Shown here: positions 10,972 to 23,958 of the stretch, piece after piece | Position numbering within the stretch: the first letter of the stretch is position 1 | Layout of the letters: every line of letters starts with the position of its first letter | Source: Labia minor | Taxonomy: Eukaryota > Arthropoda > Insecta > Dermaptera > Spongiphoridae | Direction of reading: 5' to 3' | DNA length: 64,000 bases | Assembly (NCBI GenBank): GCA_963082975.1 | Contig: OY720347.1 | Coordinates: 45,645,155-45,709,154 of the forward strand | The notes under the pieces: generated by a model | The model's database searches: none | The model's input: only the letters and a program-made list of their open reading frames with translations | Told to the model about the DNA's origin: nothing | Made by a program: the position numbers and the translations under genes

Positions 10972-12207
10972 CAGCTTATTTTTCTAGCAAAATAATCACT
11001 TATAAGATTACAAATAAGAATAAACAAAAAAAAATTAGATAATTTGTTAAAACTCAAACAAGAAAACAAAATTAAAAGTTAAAAAGAAAAAGAAAATATT
11101 GGAAAAAATGAATAAAAAATTAACACGATAGCGACATTTCCCATATCGCCTCCCCTTCCTCCTCAGAAACGTTCTCTTTTCTATTCTAGCCGTCATACCT
11201 CCCCGCCCCCACCCCCACCCCCACCCGAAAAAAAGAAAAAATAGAAATACCCAGACAACGTTAAAGAGAAAATTAAAAAATGTTTGGCAGAAAGTATATA
11301 AGTACAACTTTCAACTCCTTCAACAAATTCGTTTGTCCTCTTCTGATAGAGTGATATTACTTAGATTTGGAACGACATCTTACAAGTCATTGATTGACAG
11401 TGAAAATGTTCGTTCCTTTTTCATCCACAGATGCTAAAGATCAAATTCATCTCTAATAAGATGATATCTAAATTAAATCTAATAAATAAATAAAATAATT
11501 ACAAACTAATTGATAATTAATATAATGGTGTATGTTAGTATTTTCTTTAATATTAATAATTTAATAACAGATTGTGTTGTGTGTGTAATTCATAAAAAAA
11601 TGTATTATTTTAATATTATCATAGTTTAGTAGATATTTTAACAGATATTTACATTCATTTCGATTAATTTATATAATAAATTTCTATTTTCAATTTTTAA
11701 ATAGGTAAATCTCCCATTTGAGTATTTTTCATATTAGTATTAAAATAACCTATAGTCCACTAAATTAGGAATAAAATAAATTTAATAAACATTTTACTCC
11801 ATTCATATTTATAAATAGAAATTCTTGGTTAATAAATTCAACGATTTATAATATTTTATTTAACGAATATTATTTACTGGGGCATGCGCACTTAATACAT
11901 TAAATTAGAAATTTGTACGAAATTTTATTCACAAGTTTAAGTAGGTTTACTGTTCAATAAGCATTTAAACTATTAGAAAAATTTACATAATATTTTTAAA
12001 AAAATTTCGTGCTAAGTTCTAATTTAATATACTAAACAAAACTCTACAAAAAGTATAAGGAAGACTCATATTTATCGAGTAGTAATTTCTGAACATAAAT
12101 ATGAATAGAGTAAAAATATCATATGGTTTAAAAGTAATAAAAACTAAAAATATGTTTTAATAATAATTCATGATTTCTTTCGAAGATGTTGCAGAGATAT
12201 CAAGATA
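10972..12207. other. Unassigned AT-rich stretch with C-rich run
   Basis: No supported gene. A pyrimidine/C-rich run with repeated CCCCCA lies at about 11190-11226 and makes a low-complexity minus-strand frame (11047-11307) that I reject as coding. Confidence 0.4.
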
Positions 12208-12709
12208 CGAAGACAGGTCAATAAGTCCGTGACTTTTTGAATTTCCTGTCTCTTAAATTAAATGGCACCACTTCTCCTGCCAGCTGGCAACTATCAGTTG
12301 ATTCATGTCGAAATTTTAACCAGCTGGGTCTTTTAGTTTTTGCTTGACATCAATTAATAGCAGATTAGCTCGTGATTTAAGAAGAAAATGAAAAAAGTGA
12401 ATTTTTGTGAAAATTCATGAATGGAGATACGAATTGTTCCCTAATTCGACCTACTCTCCGAATTCAGCCCCGAGTGACTATTTCTTGTTTCCAAACCTCA
12501 AGAAATGGCTCGGTGAAAAGTAATTTGACTCTAACGATGAAATCATTTCACAAACAAATACTTATTTTGATGTCGTCGACAAATCTTATTTTTTGGAAGG
12601 GATAAAAAAATTAGAAGTGTATGAGCTCAAAGGAGATTACGTTGAAAAATAAAATAATTTTTATCCAAAAACCTGCGTTTCATTCAAATAGTCACGGACT
12701 TATTGGCCT
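12208..12709 (+). mobile_element. Internally deleted mariner element, copy 2
   Basis: Same element as 149-667. The left inverted repeat starts at 12208, directly after a TA (12206-12207), the expected mariner target. The right repeat ends near 12709. The interior reads a mariner C-terminal fragment with SAPSDYFLFPNLKKWLGEK, then SYFLEGIKKLE, ending LKGDYVEK, with stops. The region up to the motif carries the same deletion as copy 1. Confidence 0.8.
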
Positions 12710-12751
12710 ATATCTAAATAACATAATCTATTTAAATAATGATCTCAAATG

Positions 12752-13473
12752 CAGGGTTATCATAAAAGAATGGTGCGGTTTCGAACATTGTTTAAAGAAA
12801 AACAGAATTACTTACATTTAATGTTGTTTATTAAGCTAATTTGTCGTCTGATACAATTTTTTTACATAATTAATAAATTTAAATATGGGCGCCTTTAGTC
12901 GCTCGACATATGTCCTAACGATAATCAACTTCTCTCCAAACATTCGCTAACATTTCTTCAGTTATGGTTGTCATTGCTTCATTAATCCTGATTTTTTTGT
13001 GGTTCAGGTCGCGAATTTTTTGTAAATAAACAATGTTTTTGATGTAACCCCACACTAAAAAATCACAAGGTGTCAGGTCTCCTTGGAGGACACAGCATAG
13101 GTCCTTGCCGGCCTATCCATCGATCTCCAAATTTTTCGTTCAAAGCGTCCGTGACCAATGCACTGAAGTGTGGGGAGCACCATCTTGTTGAAAATGAAGT
13201 TGATGAATGTTTTCGAGTTCATCTAACTGAGGAAAGCAATAAAATTACGGATTTTAATTCAGCCATCAATAAAACACACTTTGCTTTATCTTTAACATAG
13301 AACATAGTAACTCACTAAACTCACCGCAACAACAGTACAAGAACTGATGTTGAGGTTAGAACAAACTTTTAGGTTATAGGCTTTCAGAGATACCAATATA
13401 ACATTTAGAAATTTCCCTACAATCTTCCTACGAATTACTGAAACCGCACCATTCTTTTATGATGATAACCCTG
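12752..13473 (-). mobile_element. IS630/Tc1-mariner-type element, broken transposase
   Basis: Inverted ends CAGGGTTATCATAAAAGAAT (12752) and the matching right end finishing at 13473, followed by TA. The minus strand reads the C-terminal half of a transposase with frameshifts: FQQDGAPHT (second catalytic Asp region), then RWIGRQGP and PPRRPD before a FF..G(Y/L) block, then EEMLANVWREVDYR near the end. The N-terminal DNA-binding domain is absent. The plus-strand open frame at 13070-13300 is a shadow. Length 722 bp. Confidence 0.8.
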
Positions 13474-14949
13474 TATATTATCCATTGTGTTATTTGAACC
13501 ATGGGTTATTTGAACTTTCATCTTAATTATAATTTTCATCTTAATTATTAATTTCGCCACGAAGGGCAATTTCTAAAAAAATATATATTTTCAAATATAT
13601 ATATAAATAATTCTATAATTATAATTTTAATATGACAGCCCGATTATTATCAACGTACCGTAAAATTAGTTTTGTGATAGAAAAATGGATTGTAAAATTT
13701 CTCCATTATATTATGTATTATGATCAATAAATTTTTGCTATTTTTAAGATCATGTGTATGTGTATTTATATTTATGTATAATGTATATTGATATATATTT
13801 AAATCTACACTACTTGTCATAAATTTTCTCGCTGTTTAATTTTTTTTAGAAAGTTATATTTATACTTTATTTTTTTTCAATAAAAGATGTAGAAAAAACT
13901 AAACAAATGCTTAAGAGAATCTATAATTTTAGAATTGATTTTATATAATTGATAAATGATTTAATAAATTAAATTACTTAAAACAAGCCCTATCTAAAGT
14001 ACTTAGAGATGAATAGAAAATTTATGAAGTTTATTGTTTTAAGCAATCGTTAAAACATTTTATTTAACTTTAAAAATAAACATTTAATAAAAAATTTAAG
14101 CAAATAAGTCAATCAATTTAAATCAACATTTAGCGTTTAAATTTTATTTATCATTATTAAATGTTTTTATTTTTAAAGTTTAATGTTAAATTATGCAAAG
14201 TTCTCTAACAACGATAGAAATAGATATTTTCTTTAAAGAGATAATATTAAATATTTTTTTATTTTTAAAAATCCAGCACTTATTTTTAATTAGTTAAATT
14301 TCATTATGATTAGCAACAAATTTGAGGATTCATTTAAAATCACTGATTTTTCTAAAATTTCCCAATATTATTATTTCTTTTCCATTAATTGTGTTCAACA
14401 TTTATATTTATATTTTAAATTTGTATTTAAATAATTAGAAATTATTCTTTTAATTTATTCAGATAAATTTTTAAAATAATTTACAAAGGATTCCAAGAAA
14501 TGAAAAGATAAAACCGCTTTGTTCTTTTTAGAAGAATGTATCAAAGAATTAATAGTATTTTAATTGTGATTGTGAAAACATAAAACAGGGTCTGGAAAAA
14601 CATTTATAAAGGGCTTAAAATAAAAACACCAAGATACCAGAATGAAAACGTATTTCTCTTTTGTTTCAGGATAGTCCTTTGCCTCTTCCGGATCAGTGAA
14701 ACTGTTCCAATGTTCTCATGTTTTCCAACTGAGAGAGAATTTTGGTCCTGGAATCATTTAAGTTGGATGTAAAATATTTGTGAGGCGAAAAATTAAATTT
14801 TTGATGAACATGATCTATTTCAATTTTTTGATTGCTTATTCTTTTTCAATTAATATTAAACACTCATTAAAACATTTATATCTATTATTAAGAGTTATTA
14901 ACAAGTAATTAACAGAAATAAATGCCCTCTCATAATATATAGTTATGTT
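13474..14949. other. AT-rich stretch without supported gene
   Basis: Nothing recognisable. At 14660-14780 a splice-acceptor-like pyrimidine tract precedes a short frame of about 33 codons in moderately GC sequence, but I find no matching donor or homology. Confidence 0.4.
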
Positions 14950-15165
14950 AAATAAGTCCGTACAATGACAGATGAAAAAGCCATTTTTAAATTATATCTA
15001 TCAAGATTTAAAAGCGATCTTATAGCATTTTCAGTGAAGAAATGTAATTCAAAACTATAAAATTGTATGAATTAGGCTATGAAGTGGTTTTTCATCCACC
15101 GTACTTCCCAGACGTAGCCCCATCGACGATTTCCTATTGCAAATGTGTAGTATCTCTCTTACATT
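14950..15165 (+). pseudogene. mariner transposase remnant
   Basis: A short degenerate stretch. The 3' part reads ELGYEVVFHPPYFPDVAPS, the conserved mariner block around the third catalytic Asp (usual form HPPYSPDLAPSD), with the Asp after APS lost. No inverted ends were found. Confidence 0.6.
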
Positions 15166-17107
15166 TTCTATGGAATTGTTATATCATATATAATTAATTA
15201 AAATATTAAATAATACTAAATTAATATCAAAAAATAAGTACTATTTCATTAACAAAAATTAAGAAATTAATAGAATTAAAATTTTATTAAAATAAATGGA
15301 TTCATATTTTTTAATTTATATAAAATGAAGAACTTTTATTTATTTATTTTAAAAAATTTGACCAAAATAAAAATTTTTCAAATAAATCTCATCTCATTAT
15401 ATCTAATCACTTCCCATAAACACTATATAATTCTGATACAAAATATTATTTAGATAATAATTAATTTAGTAAATCGGGAATTTAAATAAAGTAAAAATTT
15501 AAATTATTATTATATAATAACTATTTAATAATATTAACTAAATAATTATTTCAAAATCAATTGAAATAAAGTGGATTTTTAATATTCCATAACCATATAT
15601 CTGGACAAAGAGTTGATTTCTCATCTTCACAAAAAATTAAATCATGAAACAACAACCACATTAGAATGAGATCAGGACTAGTAAAATAAGGGAATTCAAA
15701 TTAGGAACATGGAATATACTTAGAGAAGTGTGGTTCCTTTCGAGTTCCTTGGAGCCACAGAGTTAGAAAGATATTCATATCTCATTTTATAAATTAATAA
15801 ATATTTTCTAATTTTGAAATAAATTTATTTTTTATTGAAGAACAATTATTTTTGCTTTCCAATTGTTTCTTTATTAATTTTGGGTGTATTCTTCCTTTGT
15901 TAATTGATCTTTCCTAATCTCCAAAAAAGTGATATTTAAGCAGCATAGGAAGGATTAAAAAAATAAATCCTTATTTGTTTTTGAATATAATTTAATCAAG
16001 GATAAGTGAAGAGGACAGAAGGGAGTTAGTTAAAATAGAATGGAGTGATAAGAATGGTCTGTCCCACAAGTACAGTAGTAGCACATGAATAGATAAATAG
16101 AGTGATGTACGCATATACTATCAGTTAATTAAATTGAATATAGCTTTGAACTTTTTGAAATCAGTTTTCAAGTATATGTACATTTAGTATATCGTACGTT
16201 TCACATTTAATTGTAAGATTAAGATTAATTTTAAATTGTAATTGAAACACGGATTAATAATGTTAACTTGATTCAATTCTTTTTGCCTTATATATTTTAT
16301 GAATGATTAATGGTAAAATTTGTCTTCAATTTCGCTTTATGGAAAATTAAGATATATTTTCAACTTGAAAACGAATTATTCAATTGGAAATGGTATACTG
16401 CATCCTCCACGGAGATGAAAATGAACTTCCCCCGTGCCCCAATTCAGAATTGAATTTTCTTTCTAAATATATTTTATTCAACCTACTTGAAGGTTATTAG
16501 TAGAATTAATTAGATCGTTTTGCGTACCGATTATTCTATTATGCATTGTGAATTAACTTTTCATTTCACTTTAAATAATCCATCTGTTATCATTATATAT
16601 TCATTAAAAAGTAATTTATTTGACTAAAAAATTTAAAAATCTGATTTTTTTTTTAAAGAAAAACAAAGAACTTTTTGGATGACCTTGACAAATTTATTTT
16701 TATAATTTAATGAATAGTTTTTTTTTATTTTTGGGTTGAAGTTTTTTTGTCACTAATCATTATTAATTCATGACAAAATAAAAAATAAATTTAGCCCTTT
16801 GATTAAGTTGAATATAATTGTGTTCTACAACTCTAATCAATCTTTTCATGTTTGATCTAATCATTTTAATAAGTAGATTTCTGTATAAATGTCACACTAT
16901 GGCCTTTTATTAGATTTTTTTTTAGAATTATTAATAAATGTTGTGTGTTTACATTTCAAAACATGCTAGGTGAGTTTGGAAGGAAGATGTATGACAAAAT
17001 ATTTTTGTACGTTCACGACAAAAAATTCAATTAGAATCATGAAACATTTAGATTATTCGTTCGTGTGTTCTAGAAAACTATTTAAGTAAAAATTTGTTTA
17101 TGTAATA
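15166..17107. other. AT-rich stretch with a small LINE tail piece
   Basis: Mostly featureless. At 15660-15775 a short piece (GTGTGGTTCCTTTCGAGTTC, then GGAGCCACAGAG) matches the extreme 3' tail of the LINE fragment family. No gene is supported elsewhere. Confidence 0.4.
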
Positions 17108-17550
17108 ATTAATTATTATTATTTTATGTTAATAAATCCGGTTGAGTTATATGGTTCTGAGGCATGAGAGATGAGAGTAGATTTAGAGTATTTAAGAATA
17201 GGATTCTTCACAGCATTTATGGTCCAAAGAAAGATGAGATGAAAGCGGAGACTGCATAATGAGGAATTGCATGACATCTATGCATCTCAAGGCATAGTTA
17301 GGACTATAAAATTGACAAGGCTGCAATGGGCATGTCACGTGGCTAAAATGGGAGAGGTAGGATTGGTGAAAAATATATTGGTGGGAAGACCGAGATTGGG
17401 AAACGTTCGCTTGGAAGACCATGGACGCGGTGGATGAACAATGTAGGAAGGGACGTGGGATAGGTGGGAGAGGGTGGGAGTTGGATGGTTGGAGAAATGT
17501 GGTTGCTGCGGCCAAGAACTTTCGAGTTCCATAGAAGCTACAGAGATAGA
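17108..17550 (+). pseudogene. LINE reverse transcriptase remnant, free-standing
   Basis: C-terminal LINE fragment outside any Helitron. The blocks in order are VELYGSEA, a broken VDLEY block, RRLHNEELHDIYASQGIVRT, IKLTRLQWACHVAKMGE, GRPR.GNVR, a WMNNVGRDV block, and WRNVVAAAKNFRVP before the stop. It ends in a short (GATA)n tail at about 17541-17555. Several frameshifts. This copy is the fullest template for the fragment carried by the Helitrons. Confidence 0.75.
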
Positions 17551-17607
17551 TAGATTAGAATATATTGCTTATATATTATTAAATAGATATTTTGTAATAG
17601 ATTTTTA

Positions 17608-17825
17608 GATGAGCCACAGTTACCACGGAGGATAACGTGACAAAAATCCACGATCTCTTAATGGCAGACCTTTCGTTACAAGGTGCGCGCGATACTTTAG
17701 AAAGAAGGCATCTCAAAAGACCGTGTGGGTTATATCCTGCATGAAATTTTGAGCATTAAAAAGTTGCTATGGATGCCGCGTTTCTAACTCCTGACGACAA
17801 ACAGAAGCCGAAGAAGTTTCAGGGT
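17608..17825 (+). pseudogene. mariner transposase remnant, N-terminal half
   Basis: It reads TTEDNVTKIHDLLMADLSLQ and, after a frameshift, VGYILHEILSIKKL followed by PRF and LLTPDDKQ-like residues. This is the linker and start of the catalytic domain of a mariner transposase. No inverted ends were seen, and the catalytic core is lost. Confidence 0.75.
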
Positions 17826-18130
17826 TTATATACATATATATATATATATAAAGGTTTGTGCCTGCACATTGCTCAGAATTTAAAAATTTTTGCATATCTT
17901 CGCGTTTCATGACCTCTAAAATCCAAAAGTGACTTTAGAATTTTTCATGTCTGTCTGTCTATCCAGCAATTCTGACGTAATAAACTCAAAATTTGCTGAA
18001 CCGATCTTGATGAAATTACATCAGAATATTCTTGCATACTTCTATTTGATCATAGGCTATACATTTTATTAATATCTATTCAATAACCGCGAAATTAATT
18101 TTTTAAAATTGATATGTACATATTGTTATT
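17826..18130 (+). mobile_element. Helitron 5'-end fragment
   Basis: A (TA)n-led start, then AAGGTTTGTGCCTGCACATT and GCTCAGAATTTAAAAATTT, matching the 5' end type at 8949 and 56072. No 3' hairpin or CTAG follows. Confidence 0.55.
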
Positions 18131-18349
18131 CAGCAGTGCAAAGAATACAATACAAAGAATGTTATAATATTTATATTTTTATTTTTCTAATGTTTACAAT
18201 ATTTGAATTGATCATATTGGCCTTTTTAACTTATTTAACACACTGAAAACATTCACATTGCGACTATATATTACCTCTTTTAATTTTTAAGATTATATGA
18301 ATAAATAATTTTAATTTTGATCTCATAATTGGATTTTCACGTAAGTTTT

Positions 18350-18510
18350 TAATATGGGTGAACAATGTAGGAAAGGTCGTAGAGAGATGGGACAGGGTAG
18401 GAGTTAGATGGTTATAGCTCCGGATAGGGACACTTGGAGAAATGTGGTTTTTGCTGCCAAGAACTTTCGAGTACCGTGGAGCCACTGAGATAGATAGATA
18501 ATATAATCTT
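18350..18510 (+). pseudogene. LINE 3'-tail fragment
   Basis: Only the last part of the LINE family: a WVNNVGK/R block, WR.MGQGRS-like residues, a DTWRNVV-like block and AKNFRVPWSH before a (GATA)n tail at 18489-18502. Confidence 0.6.
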
Positions 18511-19731
18511 CTATAATTAAAATAATTTTCTTTTATATTTAAAAAAGTTATATTATTATATTATATATTATTTGCATATATTATTATTTATATATAATGT
18601 ATGAATTTTAACTTTCTAAAATTTAGTTAATATTATTATTTCGCATAGCTATATAACTCATATTAAATTCATATTGGTATGTTTGGTTTTTATCAAAATT
18701 GTTTTATTGGAATTAGAAAAATTAGAAACAGTGGGAGAATATTTTTCAATTTAAATTTTTCTTTGTGTTGGAAAAAAAAGCAAAACAAAAACAAAAGCCT
18801 ATATAAATAATTCGACATATTTCACTGTGCTTCTAACGTTCAACTAAAAATCTATAACCGCAATTGAAAATAACGACGGTAGGGAATAAAGCTTGAAATA
18901 TTTTTCTACCGACTTTGCTCATATCTTGTTTAGCACTTCAAAGAAAAGAAAAGTTTGCCAAACTCACTAAGTATTCTTCTTCCTTTTCATCAATTTTCAC
19001 AGAATCTTAACTAAGAGGGATGTATTTTATGTATTCTTCAAAATAAATAATTGGTTTAAAAATCAATAGATCATTTCGAGGGAAACAAAATGAATTTTTT
19101 TTTTTTCATTTTATTTAGAATATTTTTAAGTAATGTTATTACAAAAATATATTGATTTTTTTTTGTTATTGTAGCTTCAGTTGAGCTCCTGTTGTTGAAC
19201 GATAGTCGTCAAACTTCCTAAGAATAAAAAGTGTTTATAATTCACTAATAACTTTAATAAAGTTTAAGTTTGTCTAAATTAAATTCTACTCAATTTTCTG
19301 ACAGTGGAATGAAAACAAAATTATCTAAATTATAGACTGTTTCAAACTATTTTAATATATGAGAAACCTTAGTCAAATTTATTTAGCCTGGTCATATGAC
19401 ATAGTTCAAATTTAAAATATAAGTTTATCAAATATATCCCTATAAACAGAATTATATAAATATTCACATTATATTTTATAAATATGCATATAGACCTTTA
19501 ATATTTATTACCTTATTATTATTAAAATCTTTCAAATTTTTTTACAAAAGAAAAATTATTAAGTTTATTTTCTTAATTCTTTATTTGAAATGATATTTTT
19601 AGCGAAATTCAATTACATTTGAAAAAAAATATAATTCCAATATAATTTTTATATTTAATTTAATTCCCCAATAAATTTTATTTAAAAATAAATTTTTAAA
19701 TTTAAATTAAATTATGTATATTCTCAGATTC
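18511..19731. other. AT-rich stretch, nothing identified
   Basis: No frames with recognisable motifs and no repeats shared with the rest of the window. Confidence 0.4.
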
Positions 19732-19935
19732 AATCGTGGGGAGAGGCACTTGTGGTCATGGGTTTAAGTCCCAGGTCTGGCAAGGGAATTTCTCTCTCAC
19801 GCTAGGGTATGTGGAAAACCTAACGTCGAAATAAAAAGTAACCCCTTCGATCAAGATGCACAAAATAAAGGATAAGAGGATCAGTTGTACTGATCAAACA
19901 ATACCTTTATCCCGCTTAGGCGGCAACCTTGCAAA
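19732..19935 (+). repeat. tRNA-type SINE, copy 1
   Basis: The head contains a B-box-like GGTTTAAGTCCC. The body has GAAATAAAAAGTA, a TCGATCAAGA block and a closing TTAGGCGGCAACC. The segment at 49512-49745 aligns over the whole body. No target duplication was found. Confidence 0.5.
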
Positions 19936-22489
19936 TTCATCAAAAAGAAAAGTTATTAATTTTATTGGAATTTATTTTACATTTGAAAAAAAATCTAAAC
20001 TCTATCAGAATAAAATAACCAGCAATTTTTGTTGTTTAATTTCAAAATGTTTGTTAATTCATAGATGAATAGATAGATATAAATATATATAAAAGTATTA
20101 ATTAAATAAAATTTAACTACAAAGGTTGTTTATAGAAAAAGGTAAAACAAACAATATTTCTCTCTTTAGTTATTTATTTATTAATTGTAAATGCACAATC
20201 AATGAATTAAAACATAAAATTTTTTTTCAAATTTTTTTATTTTTTTAATAATATTAATAGGAAATTTGACGATTTTATTATATCTAAAATTTATTCTAAA
20301 TTTTTATTAGGTTGTAATTATTTTGTATTATTTTTAAATTAATCTAACAATTAATGTGTAAAAATGTACTTTTTCTAATAATACTATTAAAAAAAGTTTT
20401 TATGTTATGGTTGACTTATATAATATGGATGAACATGGTCGAAGTAGGTAAGTAAATCATGTAATAAGTTGTTTATTCAGTTGATCAGTGTCATTGACCT
20501 GCAATGAGTTTCTCACTTTATCCATATAAAGATTTGTGTGTTTTTTAAACAAAAAATTAATTCTTTTTCCTTTAATTATTATTAAAATATTATAATCTAT
20601 TTTAATCTAAATAAAATATATAAAGAGAAAATTAAAAACAAAAATATATATTTTGGTTAATGTAAACAAATCTTCCAAAATACATTTATTAATAAATATT
20701 AATAAAAATTTAAATAAATATATGAATACGTAATTATGAGATGAAAGATTCTACATTAATTTTTTTGAAATTAAAAAATATATATATAATCTACATCCAT
20801 CCTATGTATCAATATCCGTCATATATTTAAATAAATTCTAATAAATATTTTAATTTAATCCAATCAATTAAGTTTTTTTTTTTTTGTAATAAATAAAAAA
20901 ATAGCTACCTATTAATTTTTTTTTTAAAAATTCTAAATTTATATCAAAAACATTATTAATGTTATTTATATTATTATTATTAACAAGGATTGGTTTATTG
21001 TGTTAATAGAATTGGAAAAGAAGTGAAGTATTAACATTAAGGAACCAAGAGATTTAATATAATGGTATAGTAACGGGTTGTTGGATGATAACATGCCACC
21101 TTTTTTTGGTTAAATCATTTCTAAGGTAGAATCTATCAAAATAATAACTCTTTGAACTACCAATACAAAAATATTTAGCAATATTTTGTATTATCAATTT
21201 TTAATGTTATTGAAAATAATTGATATAAGTTGATATATATATATATATATAATTTCGACTTATACTTTTTTCTAGTTGTTGAAGAGACTATTAAAAAGAA
21301 AATATTATTAATTTATTTATTTATTTTTATTCTTTATTATTTTAATTGCCTTATTGAGAGTTTTATAATAATAATATACTTGATTAAATATATTTATATA
21401 CTTTTATATTTAAATCAATATGAAATAGATAAATATCGTTAAAAACTTCTTACAAATTTCTTTTGTTTTGTTTTTCTATTTGTAATTTTGTTTTATTTTT
21501 ATTTCTAAATCCATTCATCGGTTAGCAATTTAATACCCTTTGAAGAGAGACCCTCTCGAATTAAATGTAAATAATGCTCTTTGCATTTTAAGAATACAAC
21601 AACAAAACAAATATTTAAAAAATCACTGGAGGGGCAATTCACGATCACGGATTTTAAATAAATCTTTCTAATCGCATTGATCTTGTATTTTGCATTTTAG
21701 ATTTATCATTAAATGAATGAATGTTATTTTAAATATTCTGTTGATAGTTATTGAATAACAGCAAGTTTGAAATGTCAAAATTTTAAATAATCGAATTAAT
21801 CAATTAATTACAAATAAAAGTAAAAATAAAAATTATTAATCATTACATTACAATATTTATATATATAAAAAATAAATAATATACATATATTGGGTTTAGT
21901 ATTGTAGAAATTAGTTTTAACAGAGTGAAAAACTTTCGTCAATGATAAGATTGTCAACTAAAGAGGTATATATACCTTATCACTATACGATTGATTTGTA
22001 AATGACAGGTAGGGTAAGGATACAAATACAAACAAATAGAAAATTCAATATATATATATATATATATATTATATAAAAGGAATTATTGATTAAAATTCTG
22101 TTATATAAATATTTAAATGTATGTATCAATAAATTTAAATAAATCCTATAATAAAATTAAATAAAGAATTGAAAAAGAAAAAAAAAAATTTTGATATATA
22201 AAAATTCAATGATAATTTTTTGACAACTCCATCAGGGTGGAATTATCTAAGTTTAAGTTTGAAATTTTTGAAAAAAAAAAAAAAATATTAGAAATTTTTC
22301 GAGAGAATTTAAAAAAAGAAAAAGATGAATTGATGTATGGATAACACAGGATGAATTAAAATGAATATTCATTGAATCTGATGAATATCGAATTGTGTTT
22401 ACCTTTGGGTTCCTGTTCCTTAAAGAAGTAAATATAGTAGTGGTGTTTTGGTTTCGTTAAAAGGCCTCCTTGCTTATTCTAAATCTTAA
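19936..22489. other. AT-rich stretch with simple repeats
   Basis: Long A/T runs and (TA)n tracts at about 21237-21251 and 22051-22069. The frame at 21230-21442 is low-complexity and not supported. No gene. Confidence 0.4.
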
Positions 22490-22725
22490 CTGGATCCCTG
22501 GGATGCAGGATGCTCGGGTGACTGTCCCATTGCATCCATCACACGTGCATGCACAGTGCCCTGGACCAGCGGACCAAGCATCCCATGCGCTTCGTTGCGC
22601 GCGCGCGACTGAGCCTCTGAATGGCAAGGATCCCGCCGAGCTCCCCTATTGAGCCACCCCTCGGCAACCCTGCTTCCCGCCCGCGCGCGCGCATCCCTTG
22701 CAACCCACTGAGGGGGATGAATGAT
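22490..22725. other. Isolated GC-rich, CpG-rich island
   Basis: About 235 bp of strongly GC-rich sequence in an otherwise AT-rich region, with GCGCGCGCGC runs near 22598 and 22681. Two overlapping short frames (22470-22652 and 22621-22911) show no recognisable domain. It could be an old retrocopy, a foreign insert, a repeat fragment or a CpG-rich regulatory site; I cannot tell. Confidence 0.45.
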
Positions 22726-23958
22726 CAGGTACTCGGAGAAAAATGTCTATTAAAAAAAATTAATTATTATCAATGGAAAATCTCGAGTCGCTTTCTCTCA
22801 CTCCTCGCCATTGAAACTTGGCTTTTTAATTGCATTATAGCATCTGGGCTGTTCAATTCAGCCAACCGAAAGGGTTATCCAACTTTTTACCCCTTCCTTA
22901 GATGTCATTAGAAAAATTATTTTTTATTCAAATTCACTTGCGCGATTATACCTCCAACATTCTTTATATATATATATTTTTTTTTTTTCTTACTTAATCC
23001 TATTTTAATTTATAGTAATCTATAATAATAAAAATAATAAATATTATTTTAATTTTTTATCCTGATATTTGTTTATATATATATAAAAAAAAAATTAAAT
23101 AAATACTTTACAAAGTGAATGAAAATGAAAATTAGAGAAAAATCGCAATTTGGTTAAAATAAATTTATATCATAGGGTCACTGACCTGCCTAAATGACTT
23201 TCATCTGAATATAATATGTATAATAGGTGATTTTTAATGATATGTTACTGAATAATCAAACATGGTTATCAGAGGTCAAGGAAAACCAGGATGAAAACAA
23301 GCACCCAGGGAGTACTTAGCTTAGGTTAACTCGGGTGGGGCCCCATATTTCATGAGTTTGGCCGATTATAATAACTGAATGCTTCTACAATTAGTTACTG
23401 CAACAGCGTTGACCTCGTTATCACATAGGTCAGCGAGCGCCAAGTCCCATGCCCGGATATGCGAAAGGTTTTGTACGGATATGATTCCAAATGCGAATAA
23501 TTCATATGAATAATTATGATTACTTTTTGGATTAATTCTACTATCCTAATACGCTCTGGCAGTTTTTATAATTTTATAATGTGGTTCCAAAAATTTTTAA
23601 ATTACTTAAACCATTAATAATATTTCTATCCGTCATAGGACTGTAATTAGATAAATATAATTTACTACCAATGTTCTTTTTCATTAAATAAAATTAGTCG
23701 ATATTATAACTAAATATTTTGATGAACGTTTATTTTTAATTAAATTTTTCAGAAATCGGGAAACTTAATTCTAACATTTAGCTCGATTATGTATTTACAA
23801 GTTTTGAAATATATAATTATTGATATTACTAATATTATTGAACCAATTGATGTCGAATTTAATTTAACAGAAATTGTATTCAAAAATATTTGTGAAAAAT
23901 TGGATTATTTTTTTAAAATGTCTTTTATCACAATTCATTTGTTTACACCCATGATATA
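22726..23958. other. Unassigned stretch
   Basis: AT-rich, with a less AT-rich unique segment at about 23255-23480. No frames or repeats were recognised. Confidence 0.4.

Noticed and set aside
11047..11307. Minus-strand frame of 86 residues
   Set aside because: Composed of low-complexity Phe/Gly-rich runs from a C-rich tract; no codon or motif support.
13070..13300. Plus-strand frame of 76 residues
   Set aside because: Antisense of a transposase remnant that reads FQQDGAPHT on the minus strand.
14660..14780. Possible exon after a pyrimidine tract and AG
   Set aside because: Only about 33 codons, no donor, no homology.
17192..17532. Minus-strand frames of 107 and 65 residues
   Set aside because: Antisense of the LINE remnant at 17108-17550.
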